A DNA stretch of 26,454 bases from the NCBI GenBank assembly GCA_002315475.1, contig DCGI01000015.1:51544-77997 (forward strand), given 5' to 3'. The notes below the pieces were generated by a model. It did no database searches. It saw only the letters and a list, made by a program, of their open reading frames with translations, and was not told the origin of the DNA. This document shows positions 1 through 15,000 of this stretch, piece after piece. Origin of the DNA: Christensenella sp. UBA1782. GTDB lineage: Bacteria > Bacillota > Clostridia > Christensenellales > DTU072. The position numbers were made by a program, and so were the translations under genes. The first letter of the stretch is position 1; each line of letters begins with the position of its first letter.

Positions 1-2
1 AG

Positions 3-3000
3 AAACAGTTTACCAAGATTGACGAAGTCAAAAACGTGCGGTTGCAGTTAAAACTGGACGTCGTACTGAATACGGTCAACGCCGACGGTTCTAAGAGCGA
101 CGTAATTGCTTCGCTGGAAAGAATGTTGGAAGACTTGGTCGGCATGACGGAAGGGGCGGTTGACCTGCAATGTCAAGATACCTACATGGCGTTGACGTTG
201 TCGGTGGATATAGCCTTGAACCTTGTCGATCCTACCCAGTCGATCATGTTGATCGATATAGAATACATGGGAGAATTGTTGCTCGGCGTGTACTACGTCG
301 ACGGTGCGACCTATCTCAATGCCGGCACGCTCGGACTTATGCAGGCGGCGGCAAGCGGTATCGATATCGGTAGCTTCCTCGCGGGCTTCTTGGACGGCAG
401 TATTCTGTCGGGCGGCAGTAACGGCTTGGATGCACAAGGCTTAGTCAATAACTTATTAAAGCTGTCCGTTTCGAAGGAAGGTTCGATTTCCACCTCCTCT
501 TCGACAGCGGAAGAGAACGGCATGTCGAACGCCATTGCGGAATTGGTGGCGTTGTATGCGGCAAACGCTTCGAGAGGCATGTACGAAGACTTGACGGCGA
601 CGGAAGAAGAAGACTTACGCGACGAAATCAAAGACGCCCTCTCCGTTTTGTCGGAAGAATATCTTGCTTACATGACCGAATATATTTATAATTCGGCATA
701 TCAAACCATTCTTTCGGCAATCGGCTTGAACGCTAAGGAAGAATTAAAGACCGAAAGAAAGGGAGAAGCGACCGTTACGTTGATGATGTATAACGACCAC
801 ATTACCGTTTCTCCGTTGATGGAAGGTTTGGGTGCATGGCTCGGCATGGAGAACTTCCCCGAATTCCACAGTATCGTCCTCTCGTCGAACAACTTTAATA
901 CCTTGACCGCGTCGGTCAAAATCGACGAAGGAAACCGTCTGTCCGTTTCTATCCCCGATAACGGTATCATCCTGACCGTCAACGAAGGGGTGGGACAAGG
1001 GGGTGCCGGTAAAGATAAGTCCTTACTCAGCATCTTGGATTACCCGTCCGATCTCGGCGATTACGGCGGCTTTAACGGATTGTACTTATCCGAAAACGGT
1101 TTAGCGACGAGCACGAGTGACATTATTAACAGCTTGTTTGACGGCTTATGGGTGGACGGACTTGCTTTGACGCTGGAAAGCCGTACCGATTATTGGGATA
1201 GAAAAGACCTGTATTCTTGGTATCCGAAAGTGAATACCGAAACCGGCCCGAATACCTATGCCGACGATGACTCCGGTTATGACGGCAACGAAGACTTTGC
1301 CAATACGATGGCAAACCTCATTAAGGTCATAAAAATAATATCGAACGTCATCAACTTGATCAGCAAGATCGCACAGGTTGCTTCCGGTAACGTGATTCAG
1401 TTGATTAACGTAGCCAAACAGATCTATGATCTGTATAAAGAAATATCGCAAGTCGCCACGCAAGACTTCGAGGACGGCTATAAGAATTATCCGACCTTGT
1501 ACAGAAATAAGTATTCGAGAGCGGCGCTGACCATATCGAAGAGCAACGACAACGTTATCGGGGCGTCCATTTCGGCACCGTCCTTCGGAAAGGGTACGGG
1601 CGATATTACGGCGCATTTGGAAAATCATATGCTTGCCGTTGCGGTAACCTGCGACTTGTCGATTAACCTCTTTAACATTTACAAATTGGATATCGGCACG
1701 ATTTTGGGCGGAAACTTGCTTGGCACGAAATTGGTCGACAGCTCCTACAGCAACGTGGAAGAATCGGAAAGACCTTCCTTTGAAAGCAACGGTTTGATCG
1801 TACCGGTGATTCTCTTCCCCGATGCGCTTATCGAGTCCGAAGCCGCTTCGACGATCGGTTCTTCGAACAAAATGTACGGTACCGTATACGATCAAGACGG
1901 CGAGCCGATATCCGATGCCACCGTCATGTTCACTACCGGCATGGGCAAGAACTATACGACGACAACCGATAAAGACGGACACTACGCCTTCTTAGAACTC
2001 CCCATTACCCAATTTATGACGGGCGTGTACGACATTGCCGAATTGGATATTCTCTTGTTGGATCAGTTGATTGCCGCATACGGTTCCGATTACAGCTACG
2101 AGAATTTTGCGGGTAAGACCAAGCAGATGAAAGCGACGACGGCTCGTGCGCTATTCGAACAATCCACCATCAAGAGCAGTCCGACCGACGAAAAGATGAT
2201 TGACGTCGAACTGCACGAATACTTCGTCAAGAAAGGCAATACCGAATATCAGTATTGCGGTAACGGCATGTATTATATGGTATCGGATAAAGCTACGGTT
2301 ACCGTTTCGAAAGACGGGTATACCGCATATAGCAAGACGGGTATTTTGGTACAAGCCAAAGAAGGCAGAAAAGCCTTATGCGTCGATGCGACCATTCAGG
2401 ATTGCAGCAAGAGTCAGCCGCAAAATATTACCGTCGAAGGTACGGTTTTGAACAGCAGTCTTGCGACGCCGTCGGTACCTGCGGGCGTCAAGAACGCAAC
2501 GGAAAGCGACCGTATCGGCGGACTCCGCATCTTATACAACAACGGTGAAGACTACGCCACCAGCAGTACTATCGCCGGTTCTACGAAAGGCAAGTTCACG
2601 ATGACGCTCCACGAGTATGCGGGACTTCGTGCTTTGCATACCACCGATTGTTATCATAACTTCGATATTCATTCGAGCGGTTATAATCTGATCGGATACG
2701 TCGTTTCCTGTGAAGAGATTTTGCCTTCGCAATATTACTATTGCACAGCGGCGGAAGTGGACGCTAAGATTCGGGAATTCTGCACCTACGGTCTGGATTC
2801 TTTCTCGGTACAATTATACGTAATGGTGGAAAGAACGGCTTCGACGACGTTGGTCGTAACGGGTGACGTATTCACCTTCGTTCCGTACACCTCCTTCAAG
2901 AAGGCTACGGAGATTCCTTACGGAACCGAACTCTACGAATATAACGTCGCGACGAACGGTTATACCCTTTCTTCGGACGTTATCTTCCAAAACAAGAAGT

Positions 3001-6000
3001 ATTACGTAAGACAGGCGGTAGCCGCTTCCGACTTTGAAATCTGGATGGCGGTATACGACGGCGGTGTCTGGAAGACCATCGGCGTTTTGGATTATGCCGA
3101 TTTGGCGCCCGATAACTTCGCTACCGGTATGGACGGCAACGGTTCGTTCAGCTTTACGCATGAAGACATGACGTTAGGCAAGAGCTATCGAATCAAGTTC
3201 CGTTCTTCGAAGTATCAAAATATCAATATGGAAATCACTTCGAGCGCAAGCGATCACGGAACCGTTTACTATACCGATTCTTTGTCGCATCCCGCTTCGT
3301 CGATGAAGTATCTCGATTCGAGCTTATCCTACCTGTACGTACAAGCGGAAATGGCGGAGAGAGCCGAACACTGGTCGAACAACTACGACGATAATCAAGT
3401 CTATACCGTAGAGGACGGCAAAGTCACCGTAAAGGCGGACGGCTTCTTGCAGGGACTTCGTATTCGTTTGGGTGCCGATATTTCGGACGGTACCAGCGTG
3501 TACACCGAAACCTACAAAGACGGCTTTATCGTACCCGATTATAACGAGTCGGAATTGGATTACGGTATGGGTGTAACCGATATGTATAACAATTATACCT
3601 ATATCGAAGCGTGGATCGACTCCACGAAGTTGAACGGAATCCTGCTGAACGTCATGAACCTCTTGTGGGGTATGCTCGGTATCACCGAAGTGACGCCGTC
3701 GGCAAGAATTTCGGCGCAGGATATCAGCTTAGGCGACTATTTCAGCGAAGACGATTATAACGCCAATCCCGACGGCTATGCCAGTCAATCCGATAAATTA
3801 TCGGGGGCGGATGCCGACGACGTGCTCGGAGCGTTATTGAAAGCGTATCTCGGAAAATACAACGAAGCCGACTTCTCGATTAACGATTACATTTATCAGG
3901 AAGAAGGCGCATACTATCAGGCTATGCTCAGTGCCAACGCCAAGATCAACGCCGGCTTAATCCACTTCGTCATGAAGATGGTTCTGCAAGACGTGGCGAA
4001 ACTGCATCAACTCAGTACCGATAAACTGAGTTCTATCGTCGGTATGTTCGTAAAAGACGCCGAAGTCGACCAAATCGGTGTACTGGACTTGATTGCTTTC
4101 GTAGTGTCCACGCCCGGTTCTCTCGGCGAAATTCCGATCGTGGGTTCGGCGTTAAAGTCGGTCGGGACGATGTTAGGCGATTTGTTGATGGATTTGGCGT
4201 CCCTCTTGTCGTCGATATTGCCGTTGTACACCTCGTACAATATGTTCGACACCTACAATATGACGGGCAGTCCCATCAACGCCGCCGTTTATAAATATAC
4301 CGAGTACGGCGAAGAGAGCGGCGGCACCGATACGCTCGCCAACCTCTTCTTCGGCAGTAACGCGGCGAAGGTGTACAGTGACGGCTCCTATCGTGTCACC
4401 AAGACGTATGACAGAAGTGCCTATGCCAAGATTACCTTAAACGCAAGCGACTCCGACGCCTATCTCGATAACATCTTCTTGTTCTTGAACGGTGCCAGCT
4501 TCTCGTCGGCATCCGAAACGCAGACGCTCGGCGAAGACAACCGCGACGCTTTCGATTCGGACGGCAACCAAGCCAAAGATCAGAGATCGCCGTGGAACTA
4601 TTCGTACTGGGAAAAGAACGGTCGTGTGGGTACGTTCTACGATTTGACCATCGGGTACATGACTTCCAAGAGCTACACCGAAGCGACCGAAACCCTCAGT
4701 CAGGAAACCAAAGAAAACGGCAGCGTTTATATCCGCTACGGAAATAACGTGGACGGCTTCTCCTACGCACTGTATAAGCAAGCGTTGTTCGCCCTCTTTG
4801 AAAACGACGGAGAGAACTTCCGGTTGTTCGATTCGAGCGGTGTGGAAAGCTCGACGGGAACCTATTTGCACTATACCGATACGTCGTACGGCGATAAGTG
4901 TCCGGTGGCGGACAAGAACGCCAAAGCGTTGGAATTCTTGACCGATTACAATCTGAATGCCGATAAGAGCGACTTCATGTACTTTACCGTTGTGGAAAAC
5001 ACCACGTCGCAAGAAAGCACGAAGGTTTATACCTATAAGAAAGACAGCAGTGCGACCTACGCCGTCAAGGGTTCGGAAATCCGCATCATGAAGATCGTTA
5101 CGCAGGGCAACGAAAACGACTTCGACGGCAACTATTATAACGCAAACGGCAGTTTGACGACGTCGAGTTACTATCAAGCTTGCTCCTTTACGAAGAATCG
5201 TCAATTTGCCGAAGACTGGATCGCTTCGACGACCTGTCAGTCCTACGCTTACGTCGATACCTATACGGCGGACGGAACGTTGTACGAAAGAATCTTCATC
5301 TTCGACGCCTACGGCGACAAGTACGTTCCGTATGAAAACGCCGTAGAACGGGGGCCGATAGACTACACGCAGAGCGTGGATTCTTCCAAGTTGATGGTGT
5401 GCGATACGCAACAGCTTTCGCTTGGTTTGGTCGACTATAAGGCGTATGACGACGTTTCTAAGGATTCCGCAAGTATCCGTAACAGCTCGTACGACCACTA
5501 CGTTTATACCAAATACACGAACGGCGGGGCTTCTTCCTCCGAACAGGTCGGCTACGTTCTTTCTAAGTACGAAAGCACGACCAATGCGGAGGGCATCGCC
5601 GATAACGCGGGAAGCGCCATTTTGGATTTTGCGGACGGCAAGTACTTTAACGGTGCCAAAGACGCCATCAGCGCCATTACGTCGGCAGGGTATAAGATTA
5701 CCAAACTGGATCCGTTCGAGAGTATCACGGACGATGCCAAAGCCAGTAAATTCGTTCGTAATTCCGCAGGCGAATACGTTCGTTACGGCTTACGCAACAC
5801 CGACAATATCGACACGTCGAAGAACAATATCAATACCGATTACGATTACTGCTCCTACGAGTTATACGACTCCAAGACGGCAACGACGACGGTAACGTGG
5901 GATTACGTGTACTATACGAGAAGAAAGAGTCAAGCGGTGAAGGACGACACCTATCAACAAGTAGAAATCGTCAATACCGGTATCGATCTTCGTGTGGTGA

Positions 6001-9000
6001 CCGGTTCGGCTTCCGCCAACAAGAGCGGCATCAAGAACGTCTTTAACGTCGGTTCTACCGAAGGCTTCTATTACGTACATGCAGAAGACAGTTCTTGGGA
6101 AATCTACAAGTTTACACCGCCTACGACCATTATATTCCACGATCCGTACGACCTTACCGACTTCACCGCCATCGGCGGAACGTGGGTAGAACAAGGGGGC
6201 GACACGTCGGGCAGACATAACACCGATACGAAGAAGACTATTTTGGATGCCTTACCGACGCGTGTCTACGGCAAGTTTACCAACGGGGAAAGCACCGGTA
6301 CCAACGGTATCGACATTGCTTGGGATATCAATGCTTTGAGCTTGACGCCGAACGGTATCACCGCCGAAGATAACGTTTACCTCTACGGATATATCGGCAA
6401 TACCGTCTTCGCACAGATTCAGGTATTGTGCGACAGAATCGACGTCATGGAAGAATTGCAAGGGGAAGAAAATGCCGGAGAATCGGCGTCGGAAATCCTC
6501 GCCAAAGTGGAAGAGATGCAAATCGTCGCCGGCGGCTTTACGCAGACCGACGACACCGAAGGCACCGTCTTTGCAAGATTGCGCAGTAAGAACATTTACG
6601 TCCCGAAGGCGGAAATGGCAAACTACATGACGAAATTCTCCGTCGAAAAGAGTGCTTTCGAAGATAAGTATTACGCCTTTACTTCGGGTAGCTACGGTAA
6701 CGTGTTGATGATGGAAAAAGTGACGGTAGACACCTTCTACTATTACGAAGTCCACGCCTCCAACATGCAAGAAATTTTGGATTACTTGCCCGAAATGTTC
6801 GTATATCAACACGAAACGATAAACGGCGGCAAGTTGCAACGGGAAACCACCTATATCTTCAACGACCTCGTTTGGACGATTACGTACGAGATTCAAGACG
6901 AAGAAAACAGCATCGTCGTTGCCGACGGCGATAAGTTTACGGTACAAGGGGACGAATACGGCGTCATCCGCGTCGTGTTGACCGAAGGTACCGCAGTACA
7001 GGAATTCTACTACGATACGTTGAACGACAGAAAGTGGTACACCGATACGACGGTGGGCGAAGCAATCGTCGCCGTAGACGTCGCCGCCGTTTACGGTGCG
7101 GCGACCGTAGCGAAACTGGAGAACGTCGTTCTGAACGCCGACTACGTCAATAGTTTGGCGGAGAAAGAAGAAAGCATTTCGGCGGAACTCGGTACGAAGG
7201 TAGAACTGACCGACCGTCTGACCGTCACCAACGACGGCAACTATATCGTTCCCGCTTTGGCGGTCGACGGGTATACGGCGGTTTACTTCAATCTCGACCG
7301 AGCAGGAAAGGTGTTCACGAGTGATTGGTTTGATATTACGACGGAAACGATGTGGAAGCATCATGACGACACCACGCCGTATGACGGAAAAGACACCGCG
7401 TATTGGTACTATTTGGCGGAAACCGGCAAGGGCGTAACCGCTTGGGTAGAACTCGGTTCTACGGTGGAGACCACGAAGGTTTGGTACTATAATACCTTAT
7501 CGGAAGCGTGGTATTATGTGACCGTCGACGAAATCACGAAGAAAGAAGAACGTCATTACGAAACGGCACCCGCTTCGGCAGGCTTGTTCAATCAAGAGTA
7601 TATCGAATCGGTCGTTGCGTTCGACGAAGCGTTCGGTACCGCCTTTGCCGCACAACTGGCTTATTACAATCCCGCACACGGTTTGGAAAAATTCGTTCAG
7701 ACCAAAACGAGAAAAGACGGCACGCCGTACGATGCGATTCCGCAACGTATCGGCGAAATCTCCGGTAACTACCTGCGCTGGTTGTATTATTACGACTGCA
7801 AGCACACTTCGAAGAAGGGTGGTTCTTCCGCTGTCTTTAACGAAGTCGTTACGCCGCTCTTGCACGAAATCAGCGGAACGGCAAACTACTTCTTGGGATA
7901 CGACGGAGAAAGCATTATTGAGTTTACCACGTTGACCGCTTCTTACGGTAACAGCGAAAGAACGTCGGAAGACCAAAAGACTTCTTACATCAACTTGAAA
8001 TATCGCACATACGGAACCGTACAGGTCTTTGACGGCGACAACAACGTAGTCATCGATCCGGTGACGGGCAAAGCCGCCGAGAGCGTGATTTCGGGCGTAA
8101 CCGATTTCTTTGAGATTCAATTCCCGATGGATAACGTTTGGGACTTCACGCCGGTGGCGGTTTTGGCTACCGAAGCGCAAGGAACGGTTGACGGTATTCT
8201 CCCGCTCGACGGGACGGAAACCTCTCTGGCGGGCAAGAACCTTGCTTCGCTCGGATACTTTGCGACCGTCACCATCAATCCTTTGACCAACACCGATCCG
8301 TATGCGACGTTGGAAAACGTGTCGAAACTCAACATTCGTATCGCACAGAACGATCTCGTGATTAAGAATTGGGCGGTTCTTGCGGGAAGCTTTACCGCTT
8401 ATGAAAATGCCGACGGTTCTTCCTTGCGTACCTACGACAGTCTGAATACCACCGAACAGGAATACGGCGTATCCTATAAGATTTGCGATAACCTCGGAAA
8501 GGTAACCGTCATCAAGGTTTATGTCCGCATCAAGTCGGCGAACGTCGTTTCTTTGACGGGTATCAACGAACAAGACAAAGTGAAGGCATATCAGGAAACT
8601 TCCGCCAAGAGTGCGACGGAACAGTTACTCAGCGAGTTAAAACTGACTTCCAAGACCGGCGTTATTGCCGTAGAATACGATTCGGGCAGCCGTCAGGAAT
8701 TCAAGCAGACCGAGTACAAAGTAAGCTATCAGGCTTTGTTGGAATACTCCGAAGAACCTCTCTATAAGGGTGAAGCCGCCGAAGGCAAGACGGAAGCGGA
8801 ATTGCACTTCTACGTCAAGGGCGTCATCTATATCGAAGGCGACGACAACATCAGCTACACCGTTCCGTATATGAATTATCGTGAAACGGGTACCTATGCG
8901 GTCTCCGTCCATATCGGTAAACAAGGATTCACCACGACGGAAATGGAAAGCATTTTGACCGAACTTGCGGTAAACGGTGCCACGAACGGCATCAATTATC

Positions 9001-12000
9001 GTGTCAACAAGGTCAAGGCGAGTGCGTACGACGCTTTGTATAAAGAACTTTCTCGCTACAATCAAATCCTTCTCGAATCCTATAAGACGAGAGATAACGA
9101 CGCCGGAAAAGCCGACGCATGGGACGCTTGGTACGAACAATACGACGATAGTCCTGCCGATAAATTGCATTTAGACATGTTGTTGTTGAAGGCGCAATTA
9201 CCTTATATGCGGACGTCGATCAATTCTCTCATGGCGGACGGTTATAACCGGTTATATAGCAGCGGTAAGATTTCCGCAAGCAAGATTACTTCCTTGTTGG
9301 ATACCGAAAAAATCGATAATGCCGGTATGGAAACCACTTCGTTGAAGGCAAACGTTTGGAAAGATTGGTTCGAGAACTATACCCGTTCTTACCGCACCAT
9401 TTACCGTACGGTGGAAAATACCAACATTGCGACGTCCGCCGCTTCCAAAGTCTTTATGAAGCAAGAAGGTTCCTTCACCGTCAAAGACTTGAAGAACGCT
9501 AAGGACGACAAGAACAGCAGTATCTACACCCACAACGTTTATTTCAACAACAGTTCTTCCGTAACCAGCGTGGAAGTGAAGTGGTTGGATACCGAAAACG
9601 CTATTGCCAAACTCAACAAGCATATCAGCTATAACGGCTATGTGATGTCGATGGATTTGGAAATCAACGACGTCCTGTTCGGACGGCAAACGGTCTACAA
9701 CGTACCCGTTCATCTCAATTCCGTCAACGTGGGCGGCTTGTCTTTGAACGGTTATACCGACTATACCGTCTACTATAACGACGGCATCAACTTCCAAGCT
9801 TACGACTCCGTTAAGACGCAGGGCAGTCCCACCACGGCGGTCAAGAGCAAGTACACCTACGTGTTCGTACGCTACTCCGCCTATGAAGACGGCAGAGTCT
9901 TCGGCGTCGAACCCGATACCTATATCGGTCTTGCCAAAGTACAGGGTGCTTCTTACGAAGAAGCCGCCACCGCTCTCCGTCCTACCGACTTCGAGTGGTA
10001 CCGCAAGAGTGAAACCGATAATGTCAGCGGTTATAACGAAAGCAATACCGACCGTCCGTATCTCTACGTACGTTACACCACCTACGATACCGACACCGAA
10101 AGAATGAACGAGTGGGTAACTGACGTTACTTCTCTCCAAACGCCGTACAGTATCTTTGCGGGCGTATATCAAGGGAAGATTTCCGATGCGTCCCTCGTGT
10201 CCTTCACCGATGATAATACTTATTGCAGTGCGTACCGAGAAAACGTTTCGTTGCAAGTCAACGTCTACGACGAAAGCACCATCGACGACTTCTTGAATAT
10301 CTATTTGGTACAATTGTATTCGACCACCAAGAACGGCACGATGAACATTTGGACGGAAGATGCCGACAGTAAAGTGGCTTATGCCAACGCGTCGGGAACC
10401 CACACGTGGGAACTTGCCACCGAGGTTCGTGCCGACGGCAGAAGATACGTGCTATGGAGATACGTCGACGATACCAACCGCAACGGCGATTTGACCGACG
10501 ACGGCTTATCCTATAACGGCAAGAACGGAACCGTCACGAAAGTACAGGTTCGCGTACAGAGCTACGGCTATGAAGACGACAATTACCAAACCTCCAACAA
10601 GTGGTATCGTTGGGTAACGGTCGACCTTGCCAAATTCTATAACGACGGTGCATACGAATCGTTTGTACAAGACTATACGATCAGTGCCATCAACGGTATC
10701 GGTGCGACGGTGGCGGATTCCGACAAAGCGACGGGCATCACCATCAGCTCGCAAAAGCAAGACGGCAGATACGTGATCGTCCTCGATCCCGCAGGGTACG
10801 ACCTCTCGAAACCCGTTTCGGTGGCGGTCACCTTCCGTTCGGGCGAAACGGCTACGTTGCAAGGGACTTTGGCGGTATCGGGCGAAAGCTTCTATAAGAT
10901 GGCGTACCTGGATACCACGTTGACCTTCGGTACGCAAACCAATACCAAGCAGACGGTTAAGATTCGGTTGAGCAACAAAAATGCTTATACTCTGTCCTCG
11001 ACCAGTCCCATCGTATATCACTCCACCGGCGTAAAGGGCAATACCTTCGACGTCGTTCTGTCCGACGAAACCAAGTATAACTGGTCGGGCTACGACGACT
11101 TGAACGCTTTGCTTCCGACCACCGCTACGGTAACCGCTTTGCAAGGCGGCATCAAGACGGTAGAACTTACTTTGCCGGTACAGTGGATGGAAATCGAAGC
11201 GTACGATCCGACCACCGGTCTTACCTACAAGGAAGATACCGGTATCGAGAGAGCCCCGACCGCAACGGCGAAGATCGGTAACGAAACGTTAGGGTACTTC
11301 CAGCGTGTCGAAACCTTATATATCTATCCCGAAACCTTCAACAGAAAGGCGGTAACCGAGATTCCGAACGCTCTCCATATCGATCCGTACGACGAAAACA
11401 ACAACGCCGACAGAATGTGTGAGCAGTACGCCGTCGTCAACGTAGCTACTCTTATCGGTAGCGACGCCGACGCAGTGATGGAAAACTACACGCCGATGAG
11501 CAAACTCTATTACTTCGGTAAAGAGGATTACGGCGAAGGCGAAAACGAAGACTGCACCACCAAGAAGATGACGGTAGCCGTCGACCTTGCGGATATTAAG
11601 TACGAACAGTACAGTAAGAAAGGCTTTACCGAGTGTTCCTTCGACGTTGACTTTAACGTCGGTAACACCGTCAGCGGCGTCAAGAACTCCTTTGAAGTCC
11701 GCTTCCCCGTCACCGTAACGGTTACGTTGTGGTCGAGAAAGATCACCGCCATCACCGCACGCAAGTATGAAGAAGTCGTGGTCGGAAGCGAAGCCACCGA
11801 AGAGGATAAGAGCCAATACTACGTTCGCCGCATAGCCGACGGAGAATACGTTTCTTATATCGACAGAGATAAGACGCATGACGCCGACGAAAGAAACGGT
11901 ATTTACGAAAACGACGGTACGAGTTATCTCTTCTACGAAAGACAGGACGAACTGACCGGCAATATGTACAACAAGATTAACGTCGACGAGTATACCTTCT

Positions 12001-15000
12001 TCGTGACGTACGGAAGCGGTAACGAAGCCATCGAGTTGACCGACAGTATCTACTTCGAAGGTTTGGAAGATATCGGCTACGGTATGGAAGACAGTAAGAG
12101 TGGCTACGTGACCGCCTGCATAGGCGAGGGTGCTTTGAAGCAGACCTATGCCGTATCGTATCGGTTGACGAAGTCCGATTTCTTAGGTATCATCGCTCCG
12201 AGTGCCATGACCGACTCCACCGATTACGTGGGTGCCAACACCATGCTCCGCTATAAACAGGGAAATAACGGTTATATGTTGTCCTATCTGGATATAGAAC
12301 CGTTTATCGGATTCGTGGCGTACGGAACGTACAATTCGAATGGCTATACCGTCAGCAACGATAGCGTCACGACCAAGCGTACCGACGTGTTCTATAACGG
12401 AAAAGCGGAATTTGCCGATTACGGCTTGCCCGAAAAGATGAATGCGTTGATTGAAACCGATCAAGGTTTGGTGGTTCGCGAAACCTATGTATACTGGGAT
12501 TACTCGGCGGTACAAGCGGTCATGAGCATCAACGGCGGCAGATACATGAAAGACGAAACCGACGTATGCGTACGCGTCACCATCTTCGACGGATACGACG
12601 AGAACGGCAAGATGCTGAACGCACAGTCGATGCCCGTTTCCGTCGTAGTCGAAAACAGACAAATTCAATACTACGAAGTCAGCTACGATTACTTTACCGA
12701 CGGCGGTGCGAACGAGTACAGAGCGTTGGACGATATTATCTACACGACGGCAAATCAAGGCAGCGAAGACACCTACGAATTGTTGTTGAATCCGTACAAC
12801 TTAAAGAATGCGATGTTGGATGATTACGATACGTTCTATTCCAAGAACGCCTCGTACAGTGAAGACTTCGACAGTAAGAACTTCTCGTACTTCCGTAGCG
12901 TGCGGGTGGTTTGCGAAGGCGGATATACCGTAACGTACAACCTGACCGCCGATAACTACGTCATCTTCGACAGTAAAACGAAGAGCAAGACCGACACGAG
13001 TAACCTCTATGCCGGAAAGGACGTTTCCGTCAACATTTTGGTCGGACGTTCCGTTTCGATGCAATATCTCGAACAGAAGACGGCAAAGGAATCCAATGCG
13101 GAATCGGAAGGCTATTACGTCAAGGGTAAGAACGGCGTCTACGTGTTGTATACCGAGAGAGATCGCACGCAAGATCCGACGAGTGCTTCCTGCTTCTACG
13201 AAACCGACGGTGCTTCCTTCGTGTTCTATAAGAAACAGGCGGTTACCGCTACGGCTGCCGCTTCTACCGTCAGTGCCAACGACGGTTGCATGTTAAAGGT
13301 GGCTCCGAAGACGGAAGGAAAACTTTCCTCGACGACCTATAACGTAACGGAAGGCGACGACAAGTACGGCGACTTAATCTTCGAAGACGGTATTAAAGTA
13401 CGTATCTTGGATATGAGTTATCAAAAGGGTAACGGTTTGGCGGTCGACGAATACTTCATCGATCCGTACGGCATCATCTCGTCGTTCGATACGGCGGTCG
13501 TCTATGACGAAAAAGTCGACAAAGTACAAATCGTCGGTGCCGACGACGTTAAGTACAAGAAGAACGATACCACGATCGTCAAGTACACCTTCTCGCAAAT
13601 CTCCTATAACGGACAGGATATCAATACCAACTATTATACGTTGACTTCCATGGAAGCGGACGGAACGGGTAAACTCTCCATTACGTATAAGAGAAGCAAA
13701 GGCGACAACACCGGCAAAGCTATCGGATACGGCGGCGGCGTCGGGCGTTTGGTGGTTACCTTCGGTAACGTGATAGAACAGGCAATCGGCGGTGCGCAAA
13801 CCTACGATATTCCCGTTCTGTACGTGGAAAGAACCATTAACGACGTCATCTTCGACGCCGACAACATGCCGAACTACGACGTGACGCAAGAAGCCTTCGT
13901 ATTCGATCCGTACGTAACCTATACGAACGACAGAGGCGGATTCGACAAGACGAAAGAACAAGGGTACTTCGTCGGCGGTCAGTATTCTCCGAAGTTGTCC
14001 TTTAAGTTGACGGCAATCGACAGATTGATGGGCATCACCGGCGATAACAACGCCTTTGAGTACGCCCTCTCCGGACAGTCGACTATCGGCTTAGTCGTTA
14101 CCGATAACAACATGACTATCAAAGTCGGTGGCGGGAACTATACGGTTTACGCTCACGTCGGCGAAGGCAAAACCGAACAAATCATTTCCTTCAAGGTGCG
14201 TATCTTGTCTCGTACCGCACAGTTTAACCAACGTGTGGGTACCGAAACGTATAAAGCCAAGAAGGTAGACGATACCTACTATTACACCATCGGCGGTACC
14301 AATTACGAAATCTACCAAAAGGCGGGCATTACGGTCAACGTCTTCAACGGTAATCTGTTGACGAAGAGAACGCTCGGCGGCGTCGACGTTTGGTGTTTGG
14401 ACGAGGAAAAATTCAGCAAGGCTCTGAGCGTGTACGACTATATCGGACAGACGGGCATTTCCGACCAAATTTTGGGTAACGTCCTGAACAGAACGTCGGG
14501 GTATCAAGTCGCCGTCTTCTATCAAGATTTCGATGCGCCTATTCTGTATACGATGGGCGTCGATGCTCCGGTGACGACGACCGACGAAACGGGCGAAGGC
14601 TATGTCTTTAAGTTGACGTGGGAAGAAAGAACGGGTACTTCGGGTTCCTCCGTTTATAAGAACGGTCTTATCATGGAATTCAAAGTGGATACCGTCTTCG
14701 GCTTGAGTTATAAGGGTACCGAAATGCGTTTGTACATGAAGTTACCCGGATATGCTCTCGGCAAGAAGGGACAACAAAACGTCTACATTTCCATACGACA
14801 AACCGAACAGTACATCATCGACGTCATTCCTTCCCGCTCGGTCAACGGCGTGGCAAAGGCAGTCGCGACCGACCTCTATACGGGAGATTGCGACCTGTAC
14901 GGCAAGACTTGGCTGAACTACTTCGGCGAGTTTATTAAGAGTATCGACGGCGTCGTCGAGTATCAAGAAAAGACGATAGCGGCTACCGGCGAAAAGGTTG

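Noticed and set aside
6252..10403. Long open frames on the minus strand (6252-7364, 7497-8573, 9252-10403; 358-383 codons).
   Set aside because: They lie wholly inside the giant + strand gene, have no ribosome sites or recognisable domains, and their composition is explained by the codon bias of the opposite strand.
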